64,000 nucleotides of DNA from contig JAFWMH010000077.1 of the NCBI GenBank assembly GCA_017510785.1, forward strand, positions 1 through 64,000. The letters are read 5' to 3'. The notes under the pieces were generated by a model. It saw only the letters and a program-made list of their open reading frames with translations. It was not told the DNA's origin and did not search any database. Both the position numbers and the translations under genes were made by a program. Each line of letters begins with the position of its first letter. Position 1 is the first letter of the stretch. Shown piece by piece: positions 15,860-24,731 of this stretch. Source of the DNA: Atopobiaceae bacterium (GTDB lineage: Bacteria; Actinomycetota; Coriobacteriia; Coriobacteriales; Atopobiaceae).

Positions 15860-16549
15860 TTATGCAAATATGCGGCGTGCGGCCTCCAAATCCATTTGCC
15901 AGCGATTCGGAATGCCCGACCCGTCCATGCCGCCGCAGTCGATGTTGGCAATGTTGGGACGGTAAATCTCGCTCAAGCTGAAGTTGCCATCCTCCCACTC
16001 GTACACGTACGTCATGCAGTTGGTGTTGGGGAAGGGGCGCGGCGAACCCGGCTCGGCGACCATTTGGTGGAAATGCATAAGCGATCCACCCGAGCTCACG
16101 AGCAGCACGTTGCTCGTGCTCGGGTCGCTCATAATCGTGCTCATGCACTCGTAAATGCGCTTGTTCACCTGCTCGTCCGTCTCGCCGCCACCGGCGAGCA
16201 TCACCAAACTGCGAATTTCGGATAGCTCGGGTCCAAAGTCGGGCTCGCAAAAGTCATCCTTTGCCTCAAAAATGCCGAAGCCGCACTCGCGAAGGCCTTT
16301 CTTACGCACGTACGGCATGACTTGTCCGAAGGCGGCCTCGCAAACAAGCTCCAACGTGTCGCAGCAACGCTCCGACGTGCTGCTGTAGAAGTGATCGAAC
16401 GCAACTCCGCGTGCTGCGAGCTCCTCTCCGGCAATGCGACACTGTTCCCTGCCTCGCGGCGTTATGGGCGAGTCGCACCATCCTTGGCTCTTGTGCTGCA
16501 CGTTAAAAAGCGTTTCGCAATGGCGCATCGCGTAGAGGATTTTCTTCAT
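15860..16549 (-). CDS. Histidine phosphatase (phosphoglycerate mutase-like) family protein
   Basis: A 229-aa protein; ATG at 16549 with AGAAGG upstream. The first catalytic motif is RHCETLFN (His10), then SPITPRGREQ. The second His, normally in a VSHG motif, is replaced: the segment reads LLVSSGGSLMHF. The fold is that of branch-1 histidine phosphatases or cofactor-dependent mutases, but activity is doubtful without the second His. It ends 80 bp upstream of the anaerobic RNR genes on the same strand. Confidence 0.75.
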   Translation of the reverse strand: MKKILYAMRHCETLFNVQHKSQGWCDSPITPRGREQCRIAGEELAARGVAFDHFYSSTSERCCDTLELVCEAAFGQVMPYVRKKGLRECGFGIFEAKDDFCEPDFGPELSEIRSLVMLAGGGETDEQVNKRIYECMSTIMSDPSTSNVLLVSSGGSLMHFHQMVAEPGSPRPFPNTNCMTYVYEWEDGNFSLSEIYRPNIANIDCGGMDGSGIPNRWQMDLEAARRIFA

Positions 16550-16862
16550 GGGAACCTTCTGCTTTCGTTGCGGGTGGTCGGAATGGGCAGTCGGACCGAA
16601 TCGCACATCGGACCAAGTTTCGAATTGAGCCGCCGCCTCAAATGCCGGGCGAGGTTGCTGGCACGGACATTAAACCAACTTTCCTCTCAAATCGTCGGGT
16701 GGCGTCCCGAAAGGACCGCCGCGCCACATATTACCACAGCGGCATGGTGTGCGGTTATCCTTTGGAGTATACCAAACGTACGAACAAGGCCTCACGGACC
16801 AGCGCATATGTGAGCTTCAGCGGTCACCCGCTTCACGATGAGCGCGGCTGGACAAAACCCGG

Positions 16863-16885
16863 TCTAAGTGGCCCTCTGGGTACAC
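16863..16885. repeat. Half copy of palindromic family P1
   Basis: Only the right half is recognisable, CTAAGTGGCCCTCTGGGTAC, preceded by the loop-like GACAAAACC. The left half has decayed or was lost. Confidence 0.5.
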
Positions 16886-16896
16886 GTTACGCAACA

Positions 16897-16957
16897 TGTG
16901 TGCTGTGGGGGCCACTTAGCATACAAAAGCCGGCCTAAGTGGCACCCGCAGCACACA
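16897..16957. repeat. Nested palindromic repeat, family P1, copy 2
   Basis: Outer arms TGTGTGCTG / CAGCACACA, inner arms GCCACTTAG / CTAAGTGGC, loop with ACAAAAG. Here the inner arms pair perfectly. Confidence 0.8.
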
Positions 16958-16967
16958 ATGCAAACAA

Positions 16968-17012
16968 CGCGACCGGACGGACAACAGCATACTCGTTGTC
17001 CGCCCGGTCGCG
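16968..17012 (-). terminator. Strong hairpin downstream of pfkA
   Basis: An 18-bp stem (CGCGACCGG... with ...CCGGTCGCG, one mismatch) lies 77 bp past the pfkA stop. Only a weak T-rich stretch follows, so it may be a terminator or an RNA-stabilising hairpin. Confidence 0.55.
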
Positions 17013-17088
17013 TCTGCGTCCAACCAAACAGGCAATGTCGCTAGCAACATCCACCAGCGCCCACTCGCCGTGGCCTGCTCACCAGTGG

Positions 17089-18162
17089 CTAGTCACCAAA
17101 GTTGATGCCGAGCAACTTGGCCTGCTTCACGAGCTGGCTCTCGGGATCGACCGTCTTCAGGCGACCAGCAACGATGTCGAGCGGCACGCGCACGATGTCG
17201 CGGTTTTTATCAGCTACCATAAAGCCCCACTCGCCGTTAAGGATGCCAGTCGCGGCCTCAACGCCAACCTGCGTAGCGAACACACGGTCGGCAGCGCAGG
17301 GAGCGCCACCACGCTGCGTGTGACCAGGAACGGCAACGCGAATCTCGCGACCGGTCTTCGCATAAATCTCGTTCGCGATTTCGTACGCAACAGAGTGACC
17401 GCGCGCGGCGACCTTCTTCTTGTACTTCTTCTTGGGAAGCTTGGCATCATGTTTGGAGATGGCGCCCTCGGCGGCAACGATAATCGAGAAGCGGCTGCCT
17501 GTGCCGTCGCGGTGCTCGATTGTCTCTACGACCTTGTTGATATCGTAGGGAATCTCGGGCAGCAGGATGACGTCCGCACCACCGGCGATGCCGGCGTACA
17601 GAGGAATCCAGCCAACCTTGTGGCCCATAATCTCAATAACAAACACGCGACCATGCGAGCTGGCCGTGGTGTGGATGTCGTCGATGCACTTCGTGGCGAT
17701 TTCGATGGCCGAGTCGAAGCCAAAGGTGTAGTCGGTGCCCCACGTGTCGTTGTCGATGGTCTTCGGGAGCGCGATTACGTTGAGACCCTCCTCCGAAAGT
17801 CGGTTGGCCGTTTTCGTCGAGCCGTTGCCGCCGCCCATCACGAGGCCGTCGAGCTGCAGTTCCTTGTAAGTTTGCTTCATGGAAGCGACCTTGTCGAGAC
17901 CCTCAGGCGTAGGCTCGTCAAGCAGCTTGAAGGGCGTGCGGCTCGTGCCGAGCATGGTGCCACCCTGCGTTAGAATACCCTTGAAGTCGAGGGGCGTGAG
18001 CTTCTTGTAGTTGCCATAGATAAGCCCACGATAGCCGTCAAGGAACCCGTAGATCTCAACGGGACCCTTCTTCTGCGCGTAAAGCGTCTTTGCGACGCCG
18101 CGCAGGGCCGCGTTAAGCGCCTGGCAGTCTCCACCGCTTGTGAGCATTCCAACACGAAGCAT
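17089..18162 (-). CDS. pfkA: 6-phosphofructokinase
   Basis: A 357-aa phosphofructokinase; ATG at 18162 behind GAGAGGAG. It shows the N-terminal LTSGGDCQALNA, the phosphoryl-donor loop MGGGNGSTKTA and the catalytic PKTIDNDTWGTDY. A Gly at the position equal to E. coli 104 favours ATP. The Lys before TIDND (E. coli Gly124) is the residue seen in pyrophosphate-using and actinobacterial group III enzymes. The donor is therefore probably ATP, with pyrophosphate not excluded. It commits fructose 6-phosphate to glycolysis, which connects to the pyruvate phosphate dikinase in this window. Confidence 0.92.
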   Translation of the reverse strand: MLRVGMLTSGGDCQALNAALRGVAKTLYAQKKGPVEIYGFLDGYRGLIYGNYKKLTPLDFKGILTQGGTMLGTSRTPFKLLDEPTPEGLDKVASMKQTYKELQLDGLVMGGGNGSTKTANRLSEEGLNVIALPKTIDNDTWGTDYTFGFDSAIEIATKCIDDIHTTASSHGRVFVIEIMGHKVGWIPLYAGIAGGADVILLPEIPYDINKVVETIEHRDGTGSRFSIIVAAEGAISKHDAKLPKKKYKKKVAARGHSVAYEIANEIYAKTGREIRVAVPGHTQRGGAPCAADRVFATQVGVEAATGILNGEWGFMVADKNRDIVRVPLDIVAGRLKTVDPESQLVKQAKLLGINFGD

Positions 18163-18368
18163 GCTTTCTCCTCTCAAAGATGTGTACGATGTGTGTATTG
18201 TGCCACGATGTGTTTTCAGTCGTATTTCCAACGCACCGAATGCATGATTTTCTCAGATGCTTTTATAAACAAGCGATTACCCAATCCGAGAATTTACGCA
18301 TAAGTTGCGCGAGGTTTCGGCCGAGATGCTACACTCTGCTGATGCGTTTTCGGCGAAAGGCGGTTGGC

Positions 18369-19163
18369 ATGCGTGTTGCTGACGTTCACGTACATATATA
18401 TCCAGACAAGGTCGCGGCGAAAGCAGCGCAAAGCATCGGCGAGTTCTACAACGTCGAAATGGAAGAGGCCGACGGCGCCGTTTCGCGACTCTCCGGATGC
18501 ATGGAGCGCGCGGGCATTGAGCGGTGCGTTGTGCATTCCGTTGCGGTAAAGCCCAAAACCGTGACGAGCATCAACAACTTTATTGCGCAGACGTGCGAGG
18601 AGAATCCCCAGTTCATAGGCTTCATGACCCTGCACCAGGACATGGAGAACATGGAGGCCGAGATCGACCGCGCATGCGCGATGGGTTTGCGAGGCATAAA
18701 ACTTCATCCCGACACGCAGGGCGTAAACATGGACGACGAGCGCCTCATGAATGCCTACGAAATCGCCGAACGCCGCGGTCTGCCCCTCGTCATCCATTGC
18801 GGCGACTACCGCTACGACTACTCGCATCCGCGTCGGCTTCAGCACATTCTGCACGAGTTTCCCAACCTCGTGGTGGACGCCGCGCACTTCGGCGGCTGGT
18901 CCGTGTACGACTACGCGCTCGAGTTCCTCGAGGACGAACGGTGCTTCCTCGACATGTCGAGTTCCATGCGCTACCTTGGGCCGCGCCGCACCCGCGAGCT
19001 CGTGGAGGCGTACGGATACGACCGCATCCTGTTTGGCTCCGACTTCCCCATGTGGACCCCCAAGGAAGAGCTGCAACTGTTCAGCAGTTTGGACTTCGGT
19101 GAGGCAGCGCTCGAACGCATGTGCTGGCATAATCTCGAGCGATTCCTCGACTGCAATTTATAG
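18369..19163 (+). CDS. Amidohydrolase family 2 metal-dependent hydrolase
   Basis: A 264-aa TIM-barrel hydrolase of the ACMSD-like amidohydrolase_2 family. The metal ligands are visible as DVHVHIYP at the N-terminus, IKLHPD, VIHCGDY, AHFGGW and FGSDFP near the C-terminus. The start at 18369 puts the first metal motif at residue 5, as in relatives; an upstream in-frame ATG at 18360 region lacks support. It is divergent from pfkA. The substrate is unknown: decarboxylation or hydrolysis of a small carboxylate or amide are both possible. Confidence 0.75.
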   Translation: MRVADVHVHIYPDKVAAKAAQSIGEFYNVEMEEADGAVSRLSGCMERAGIERCVVHSVAVKPKTVTSINNFIAQTCEENPQFIGFMTLHQDMENMEAEIDRACAMGLRGIKLHPDTQGVNMDDERLMNAYEIAERRGLPLVIHCGDYRYDYSHPRRLQHILHEFPNLVVDAAHFGGWSVYDYALEFLEDERCFLDMSSSMRYLGPRRTRELVEAYGYDRILFGSDFPMWTPKEELQLFSSLDFGEAALERMCWHNLERFLDCNL

Positions 19164-19321
19164 ATAAGCCCTTTTTGGGCGAATCCTTGGTTGAATCCGG
19201 TTGAATCCTTACTCGCATGGGATATTCGGGGGATTTTGTCGCGTTCATTCTCGAACTTGTGTGCTATATTCTTCTTATGCAAACTCCCCCATGCAAGTCC
19301 CCCACGTAACGAGGAGGCAAC

Positions 19322-21313
19322 ATGAAAAGCGGCATGCGTTCTTTGTTTGGTATTCTCCTGCTGACCCTGGTGCTAGCAGCCTGCGCAGGACGAGGACCGG
19401 CAACAAGTACGAACGCACCCGATGCCGCACAAGCTCCTAGCGAGGAGCACGCGACCGCACAAGCCCCTACCGCCGAGGAATCGGCCGCCGAAAACGTAGC
19501 GTTCGCAGCGAAGAAGGCACCCATCTTTCGCGAGAAACTCACCGACGAAACCATCGAGTTGCGCTTCTACGACGATGCACCAAGCGTGGCATACGTAAAC
19601 ATGGCGGACTTCTACAAACTCATGCTTCCCAGCGGCTCGATGGACGTAGCGAAGCAGGATGACGGAACGTATCTGCTTACGAGCGACACGGGAGCCAGTC
19701 CAAATAACGACATGGGCACCGGCCTCGGCGGAACAGCAGTCGTGGATGTCAATGCCGGCACCCTCACGTCACCCAACCTGCCCGCCTTCACCAATGTTAT
19801 GTCGCTCCTTCAGGAAGGTATGGACAACGTGTACTACGACGGAGCCCCCTACGTGCGCGTATCGCGGGTGGAGTACGACGTCGATCCCAAGCCCGTAACG
19901 CTCGACTTCGGCCACTACGGCATTGCGGTGCACGCCGACGACGAAGGCGTTTACTTGCCCTTCCAAACTATTGCGGCCATTTACTCCGACCTCGCGAACA
20001 ACATTGCTTCATACAACGGCAAAAACGTTTATGTGGAGAACGAGCTGTTTTACGAAAAGATGACCGAACGCGACCCCGACTACTACGACCCCCTCTTCAC
20101 CGAGAAAACCCGTCCCAAGGACATGGCAGAGTTCAGCTACGCCCATCTGCGCTTTTGCATCGACAACTTTTACGGCGTGCCCTCACGCACGGCCAACGTG
20201 CTCGGCAACCACGACATTGACGCCACGCTCGAATCCATGGGCGAGACGGGCAAGGCCATTAAAGAGGGACTCCTTTCCACCGACCTCGCCGAGTCTCTCG
20301 TAGCAACCGAAGCACTCGGCCTCCTCTTGTGGGACGGTGGGCATTCGTACGTATCGTACGCGCAGGCAATGCAAAATCTCGGAAACGAGAAGGCGTGGCT
20401 CGTCGATGCGTACAACGCGATTAAGGAAGACGTAACCAATCCCCTCGGAGCTTTTATTTCGTCCAATAACAGTATTGAGAAATTCTACGAGAACATCAAT
20501 GTGCATGAGGCTGCTCGCTCTGCCACGTATGGAGACAAAACCTATATAAAGAAGGGCGATACGGCCGTTATTGTGTTCGACTCGTTTACCACCAACGATG
20601 CCTGGGTGGACTACCTCAAAGGCGACTGCGAACGACCCGGCATTGACGATACGATTGAGCACGGCATGTTCAAAGGCGAGCGCGATACCTTGGCAGTGGT
20701 AACCAAGGGGCTCGAGAAAGCCGCCGCCGATCCCGAGATAAAAAACGTGGTGCTCGACATTTCCAACAATACCGGTGGTTCGCTCGACACTCTCGCGTAT
20801 ATTTCGAGCCTTGTTTCGGGTCGCGATTCCTTCCGCTACCAAAACACGCTTACTGGCCAAGTGATACTCGAGCACTACGACGTAGACCGCAACCTCGACG
20901 GTTGCTTTGACGCGCACGACAAGGAGGTTTCGTACGACAACCTGCGCTTCGCCGTGGTTACGAGCCAAGCCTCGTTTTCGTGTGGCAGTCTACTTGCGTC
21001 GGCCCTTGCCGAGGACGGCATCATGATTATGGGAGAGCGCGCAGGCGGCGGCAGTTGTGCCGTACAGCAAAGCGTTACGGCCGATGGCTGGGAATGGGTA
21101 CACTCGTCGTTCCGCGCACGACTCGTCGACGCCACCGGTCACGACATCGACTCAGGAGTGCCGGTCGACGTAAACCTGATTGAGCTTGGAGACGCAAAGT
21201 CCGCAAAAACACTCGAGGAGAAGCTTAGCAACCTATACGACGTTCAGCTCCTCTCCAACACAATGAACAAGTACTACGGAAAACGCAAAATTTCGTTGCC
21301 CGAGACGGCATAG
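19322..21313 (+). CDS. S41-protease-like lipoprotein
   Basis: A 663-aa lipoprotein; ATG at 19322 behind GAGGAGG (19311-19317). The signal peptide ends in the lipobox LAAC. A 45-residue Ala/Pro/Glu-rich tether follows. The C-terminal part carries the C-terminal-processing (S41) peptidase features VLDISNNTGGSLD, then SQASFSCGSLLASALAEDG with the likely nucleophilic Ser, and MGERAGGGSC. The N-terminal 350 residues are of no recognised family and may bind substrate. No PDZ domain is evident. It probably acts on the outer face of the membrane. Activity is inferred. Confidence 0.7.
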   Translation: MKSGMRSLFGILLLTLVLAACAGRGPATSTNAPDAAQAPSEEHATAQAPTAEESAAENVAFAAKKAPIFREKLTDETIELRFYDDAPSVAYVNMADFYKLMLPSGSMDVAKQDDGTYLLTSDTGASPNNDMGTGLGGTAVVDVNAGTLTSPNLPAFTNVMSLLQEGMDNVYYDGAPYVRVSRVEYDVDPKPVTLDFGHYGIAVHADDEGVYLPFQTIAAIYSDLANNIASYNGKNVYVENELFYEKMTERDPDYYDPLFTEKTRPKDMAEFSYAHLRFCIDNFYGVPSRTANVLGNHDIDATLESMGETGKAIKEGLLSTDLAESLVATEALGLLLWDGGHSYVSYAQAMQNLGNEKAWLVDAYNAIKEDVTNPLGAFISSNNSIEKFYENINVHEAARSATYGDKTYIKKGDTAVIVFDSFTTNDAWVDYLKGDCERPGIDDTIEHGMFKGERDTLAVVTKGLEKAAADPEIKNVVLDISNNTGGSLDTLAYISSLVSGRDSFRYQNTLTGQVILEHYDVDRNLDGCFDAHDKEVSYDNLRFAVVTSQASFSCGSLLASALAEDGIMIMGERAGGGSCAVQQSVTADGWEWVHSSFRARLVDATGHDIDSGVPVDVNLIELGDAKSAKTLEEKLSNLYDVQLLSNTMNKYYGKRKISLPETA

Positions 21314-21346
21314 GACAGCCCGCAGGATAGTCTCCCCGCAAAAAGA

Positions 21347-21428
21347 GTCCTACCCCACAACCACTGAGCCTTCATCCCCAAACATAAGTCTTACGCCACA
21401 GCTACGGAGCCGTCATCCCCAAGCAGTA
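21347..21428. repeat. 41-bp tandem duplication covering the aminopeptidase 3' end
   Basis: The last bases of the M18 gene (21388-21428) are repeated, with about three quarters identity, just beyond its stop (21347-21386). Both share GTCNTAC-CCACA, GAGCC and TCATCCCCAA. Confidence 0.7.
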
Positions 21429-23046
21429 TGTCACTCACAAAAAGCGACGCCAGAGCCCTAGCCATATGGGCAACGTCGTGGGCGCCCGCCGTCTCATACG
21501 ACGAGTGCATCGCCAACTGTGCTGCCCCCACGTCTACCGTACGGACGCCAAGCGATGAGGCAAGCATATTGCCGATGGTCGAACCACAGGGAATGTCGCT
21601 GCGCGTCGCAAACACCTGCGTCGGCACGCCCGCCCTGCTACACACCTCTTCGAACACTGCACGACTCACAGCATCGGTGGCGTATCGCTGTTGGGCCGAC
21701 TCTTTTATTACCGGTCCGCCGTTGAGCCAGCACCGATTGCCCTGGTCCAATAACTCCGGGTGGTTGGGATGCACCGCCTGCGCGTTATCGCAACTTGCAA
21801 CGAACGACTGCGCCATCGCACGTCGCATGGCATCCTGCCGCACGTCACATGCCCCCACGATGCGCTCTAGCACGTCGCGCACAAACGAGGAATTTGCGCC
21901 TTGCATCGTGGTGGAACCAACCTCCTCGTTGTTCACGCAGATGAGCACCGGTGTTGTACGCTCCTCGCACGCCACGTCGCACGCCACGTTGTTCACCGCT
22001 AGCATGGCCTCGAATCCCGCATACGCGCAAAGGAGGTCATCGAGCCTTGGCCCGGAAACAAACTCACCCGACTCGCCCCAAACGAAAGCCGACTGTCGGT
22101 TGCACACGATGAGGTCGCTCGCAACGATTTGCTCGGGCGCAACGCCCAGTTCGTGCGCGACGAACGCATCGAACGGGCTGGTGTTGGTGCCCCCATTGCT
22201 GCGAACGCGCGGCGCAGTTGCCTGCGCGGGCACACCCGTCAAACCCTGAGCCGCTCGCACATTGTCCGTTTTTGTCATCCCTAACGAAGCCGCCCGCATG
22301 CACCTGTCATCTGGCGTCGCCACCCCCACCGGAGCCTCATTCTCCGGCGCGCCCACGGCTGCAGACGCCGTCACAACTGCCTGCGCGGCCACGTTGGCCG
22401 ATTTGGCATCGGTATCCGGCGCAGCGCCAAACAGCGGGCAGAGGTCGATCTGACGGTTAAGCGCGCCTTCCTCGTTTATTTTGCGGTTAAGGTGAATTGC
22501 CACGCTCGGTATTATCACTACGTCTCGTCTCGGCGCGAACAGCCGGCTCTCGATTCTACCGTTCGCCCTAACGAGCACGCGTCCGGCCACCGAAAGCGGA
22601 CGATCGAGCCACGTTCGCTCGTTGATGGATCCATACACCTCAACGTTGAGGCGCACATACTCACCTGGACCTGCCAACTCTGCGACGGGTTTTATCCGCA
22701 ATGCGGGCGAATCGACGTGTGCTGCGGCGATGTTGAACCGCGGGAGGCTCTCCGTAGTTCCCATGCGAAAAGCAATGAGACTCGATTCGTTGCGCACGAC
22801 ATAGTAGGCATGGCCCGCCTCAAGCTGCCACGAGTCAACCTCGCGCAAATGCTCAAACCCAACAGCATCCAGCCGTTCGCTCATCCACGACACCGCATGG
22901 AATGGCGTGGGACACTCGTTTACGAAGCGCGCAAACCCATGCGCGAGCGCAGCGTCGTCGAGAAGAGACGCGGCCTTTCCTACGCCGGTATTCCATCCAC
23001 CTTTGTGCTCGCCTACACTGTCGTTGCCTTCGACTGTACGCCGCAT
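21391..23046 (-). CDS. M18 family aminopeptidase with an Ala-rich insertion
   Basis: A zinc aminopeptidase of about 551 aa. Metal and catalytic residues are in AAAHVDSPALRIKP (His110, Asp112), LICVNNEEVGSTTMQGA, RSDIPCGSTIGNM and the C-terminal MHSSYETAGAHD. The start at ATG 23046 (or the GTG codons just before) follows GGAG; a longer frame from GTG 23118 lacks a good ribosome site. Residues 208-288 are an extra Ala/Val-rich segment between PLFGAAP and SPFDAFVAHELGV, about 70 residues longer than in usual family members. It probably trims N-terminal acidic or neutral residues from peptides in the cytoplasm. Confidence 0.88.
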   Translation of the reverse strand: MRRTVEGNDSVGEHKGGWNTGVGKAASLLDDAALAHGFARFVNECPTPFHAVSWMSERLDAVGFEHLREVDSWQLEAGHAYYVVRNESSLIAFRMGTTESLPRFNIAAAHVDSPALRIKPVAELAGPGEYVRLNVEVYGSINERTWLDRPLSVAGRVLVRANGRIESRLFAPRRDVVIIPSVAIHLNRKINEEGALNRQIDLCPLFGAAPDTDAKSANVAAQAVVTASAAVGAPENEAPVGVATPDDRCMRAASLGMTKTDNVRAAQGLTGVPAQATAPRVRSNGGTNTSPFDAFVAHELGVAPEQIVASDLIVCNRQSAFVWGESGEFVSGPRLDDLLCAYAGFEAMLAVNNVACDVACEERTTPVLICVNNEEVGSTTMQGANSSFVRDVLERIVGACDVRQDAMRRAMAQSFVASCDNAQAVHPNHPELLDQGNRCWLNGGPVIKESAQQRYATDAVSRAVFEEVCSRAGVPTQVFATRSDIPCGSTIGNMLASSLGVRTVDVGAAQLAMHSSYETAGAHDVAHMARALASLFVSDILLGDDGSVAVA

Positions 23047-23157
23047 CACCACGTCACTCCGTTCATCCTTGCAATCGCCGACACCTCGTTGCGCTCGGCC
23101 ATGCGCTTCACCTCGCACCCGATATGCCCTCGTTCGTCCTCAACGTGCTACCTCGCG

Positions 23158-23550
23158 CTATCGCTCCGCCCGCTTAGCTATGCCGCGCGAAAGCATCATG
23201 ATTACGAACGACATGAATGCGGGCAGGAATCCGCCGCAGACGGCTACCACCATGTCCTTTTTACCATCCATGTCCATAAGCATGACCGCCACAACCAAAC
23301 ACGCAATTTGAATGAGAAACACAACGAGCGCAAGTTTCACCACCTTCGCAATACGCGCTGGCACATTTACGATGAGGGCGGCGCGCGCGCCAAACAGGAG
23401 GGTGACGAGTCCCTCGCCCGCGATGACGAAGCCCGCCGGCTGTTCGACCAGCGACATAACCGCTACCGTGATGCCACCAATCAAAACCGCCAAACCCAAG
23501 AACAACTCGATCAACGTGAGAAGTTTTACCCTTTTGACCTCTGCCGACAC
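23158..23550 (-). CDS. Small four-helix membrane protein, unknown function
   Basis: A 130-aa protein with four predicted membrane segments (LLTLIELFLGLAVLIGG, AGEGLVTLLFGARAALIV, LALVVFLIQIACLVVAV and AVCGGFLPAFMSFVIM regions) and a basic tail. The GTG at 23550 is supported by GAAGGGAG 6 bp upstream. It lies upstream of the M18 gene on the same strand. I recognise no family. Confidence 0.6.
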   Translation of the reverse strand: MSAEVKRVKLLTLIELFLGLAVLIGGITVAVMSLVEQPAGFVIAGEGLVTLLFGARAALIVNVPARIAKVVKLALVVFLIQIACLVVAVMLMDMDGKKDMVVAVCGGFLPAFMSFVIMMLSRGIAKRAER

Positions 23551-23812
23551 GTCCGCTCCCTTCAACTGACTTTCCGTAATGTGAGCGTATCATACAAGCT
23601 GGCGCCCGACGAGCAACGTTTTGTCATCGATAGATTGCTCACAGCGAACGTGAAACACGAGACGTTTTCGAGGAGTTCGAGCAGTGCCAGAGTTGGATGC
23701 GCGGGCACGTGCGCATAAGCATTTTCAACAAAATGAAGGCGTATTTTCAAGGGCTAGCGGTCTATTATTGCTCACTGAATGCTCGCTCCGTTTTTCGCTT
23801 TACACCGCAAAA

Positions 23813-23903
23813 GCTCATCGCCCTCATCCGTCCCGCGTGCACGGTCGATTTGCGCAGGCACCATCCAGCGGTTGCTCATCGCCCTCATCCGTCCCGCGCG
23901 CAC
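23813..23903. repeat. Two-copy 30-bp direct repeat with a 31-bp spacer
   Basis: GCTCATCGCCCTCATCCGTC plus CCGCGYGCAC occurs at 23813 and again at 23874, a period of 61 bp, with one difference. There is no dyad in the unit, no third copy and no cas gene. Confidence 0.7.
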
Positions 23904-24096
23904 CATTGGAATGTTCGCCCGTCTGGATCGAGACGAGTTCAGGCCCAATGACAACATGACTGCCTTTCGCATTGCTCAAGACAGGAAATGTGTCCCTGTG
24001 ATAAGGCATGTCGACACCGTCACTACATTGGGTTCGAAAACGTATTATTGTTTCAGTGATCGTACGATGTGTAGACCTATGCTTTTGCTATTCGAA

Positions 24097-24150
24097 ACAA
24101 AGTTAGCTCGCCGGGAAGCCCGTTTTCGCCACTTCCGCGAGCTTTGTAGG
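24097..24150. repeat. Palindromic repeat, family P2, copy 3
   Basis: Arms ACAAAGTTAGCTCGCCGG / CCGCGAGCTTTGT with the loop GCCCGTTTTCGCC, as in the copy at 10726-10778. Confidence 0.65.
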
Positions 24151-24571
24151 GCTGGCCACTCTTGCCTGGCTCGTCCATCTCACCCGAAATCTCACGGCAC
24201 GGGATCGTAAGCATCTGTGGCCTTTTAAAAACCTTTGTCATGAGACTATTTGCAGGCTAGAACATAGTGTGGGCGGCAAATGAGATCCGTAGCAATAAAC
24301 CCTCCATCCTGGACTGCTCACGACTTCGTAACAAACGCATTGCAGCGAAAGCCCGGCCGTCGTCACACCTTCGTCGCAGAATAACGCTTGGCAAAACTAG
24401 CGTTGCCCTGCCACTTTCATGTTCTGGGTGCTTGGCGCCGGGTGGGTCGGGTGCCGAGTGGGTCCGGGCGCCGAGCAGGCGATTGCTGCCGAACTTGGTG
24501 CCCCTATCCTCCATCCTTCCTCCACAACTAAGGCAACATTAGCCTCAAAACAACGCTCCTCAAAAAAGTCG

Positions 24572-24600
24572 TTGACAACCATCGGGGCTTCCCGTATAGT
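24572..24600 (+). promoter_or_regulatory. Promoter of the tRNA pair
   Basis: A perfect -35 TTGACA (24572-24577) and a -10 TATAGT (24595-24600) are 17 bp apart. The first tRNA begins 15 bp after the -10 box. Confidence 0.85.
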
Positions 24601-24615
24601 ACTTGTTCGTGCCGA

Positions 24616-24691
24616 GGGGAATTAGCTCAGCTGGGAGAGCGCATGACTGGCAGTCATGAGGTCACGGGTTCGAGCCCCGTATTCTCCACCA
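24616..24691 (+). tRNA. tRNA-Ala (anticodon GGC)
   Basis: A full cloverleaf of 76 bases with encoded CCA. The anticodon loop CTGGCAG gives GGC, and the acceptor stem has the G3-U70 pair that marks alanine tRNAs. The T-loop is GGTTCGAGCC. Confidence 0.97.
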
Positions 24692-24699
24692 GACATTCT

Positions 24700-24727
24700 A
24701 CCAGGATCTTCGGGTCCTGGTTTTTTG
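24700..24727 (+). terminator. Terminator-like hairpin after tRNA-Ala
   Basis: CCAGGA and TCCTGG form a stem around TCTTCGGG, followed by TTTTTT. It lies between the two tRNA genes. Confidence 0.85.
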
Positions 24728-24731
24728 TAAA

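Larger units (their letters stand above)
16550..17088. other. Intergenic region with P1 repeats and a long hairpin
   Basis: This 539-bp gap between pfkA and the histidine phosphatase gene holds half a P1 repeat (16863-16885), a full P1 repeat (16897-16957) and a long hairpin (16968-17012). I see no credible gene in 16610-16860. Confidence 0.6.
23551..24571. other. Long non-coding stretch with repeats
   Basis: About 1 kb without a convincing gene on either strand. It holds a two-copy 30-bp direct repeat (23813-23903), a P2 palindrome (24097-24150) and a long GC-rich inverted repeat around 24431-24478. It ends at the tRNA promoter. Confidence 0.6.

Noticed and set aside
23158-23550. Toxin or holin
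   Set aside because: A small membrane protein alone is not enough; no partner antitoxin or lysis gene is adjacent.
23813-23903. CRISPR array
   Set aside because: Only two repeats, no dyad in the unit and no cas genes. Listed as a direct repeat instead.
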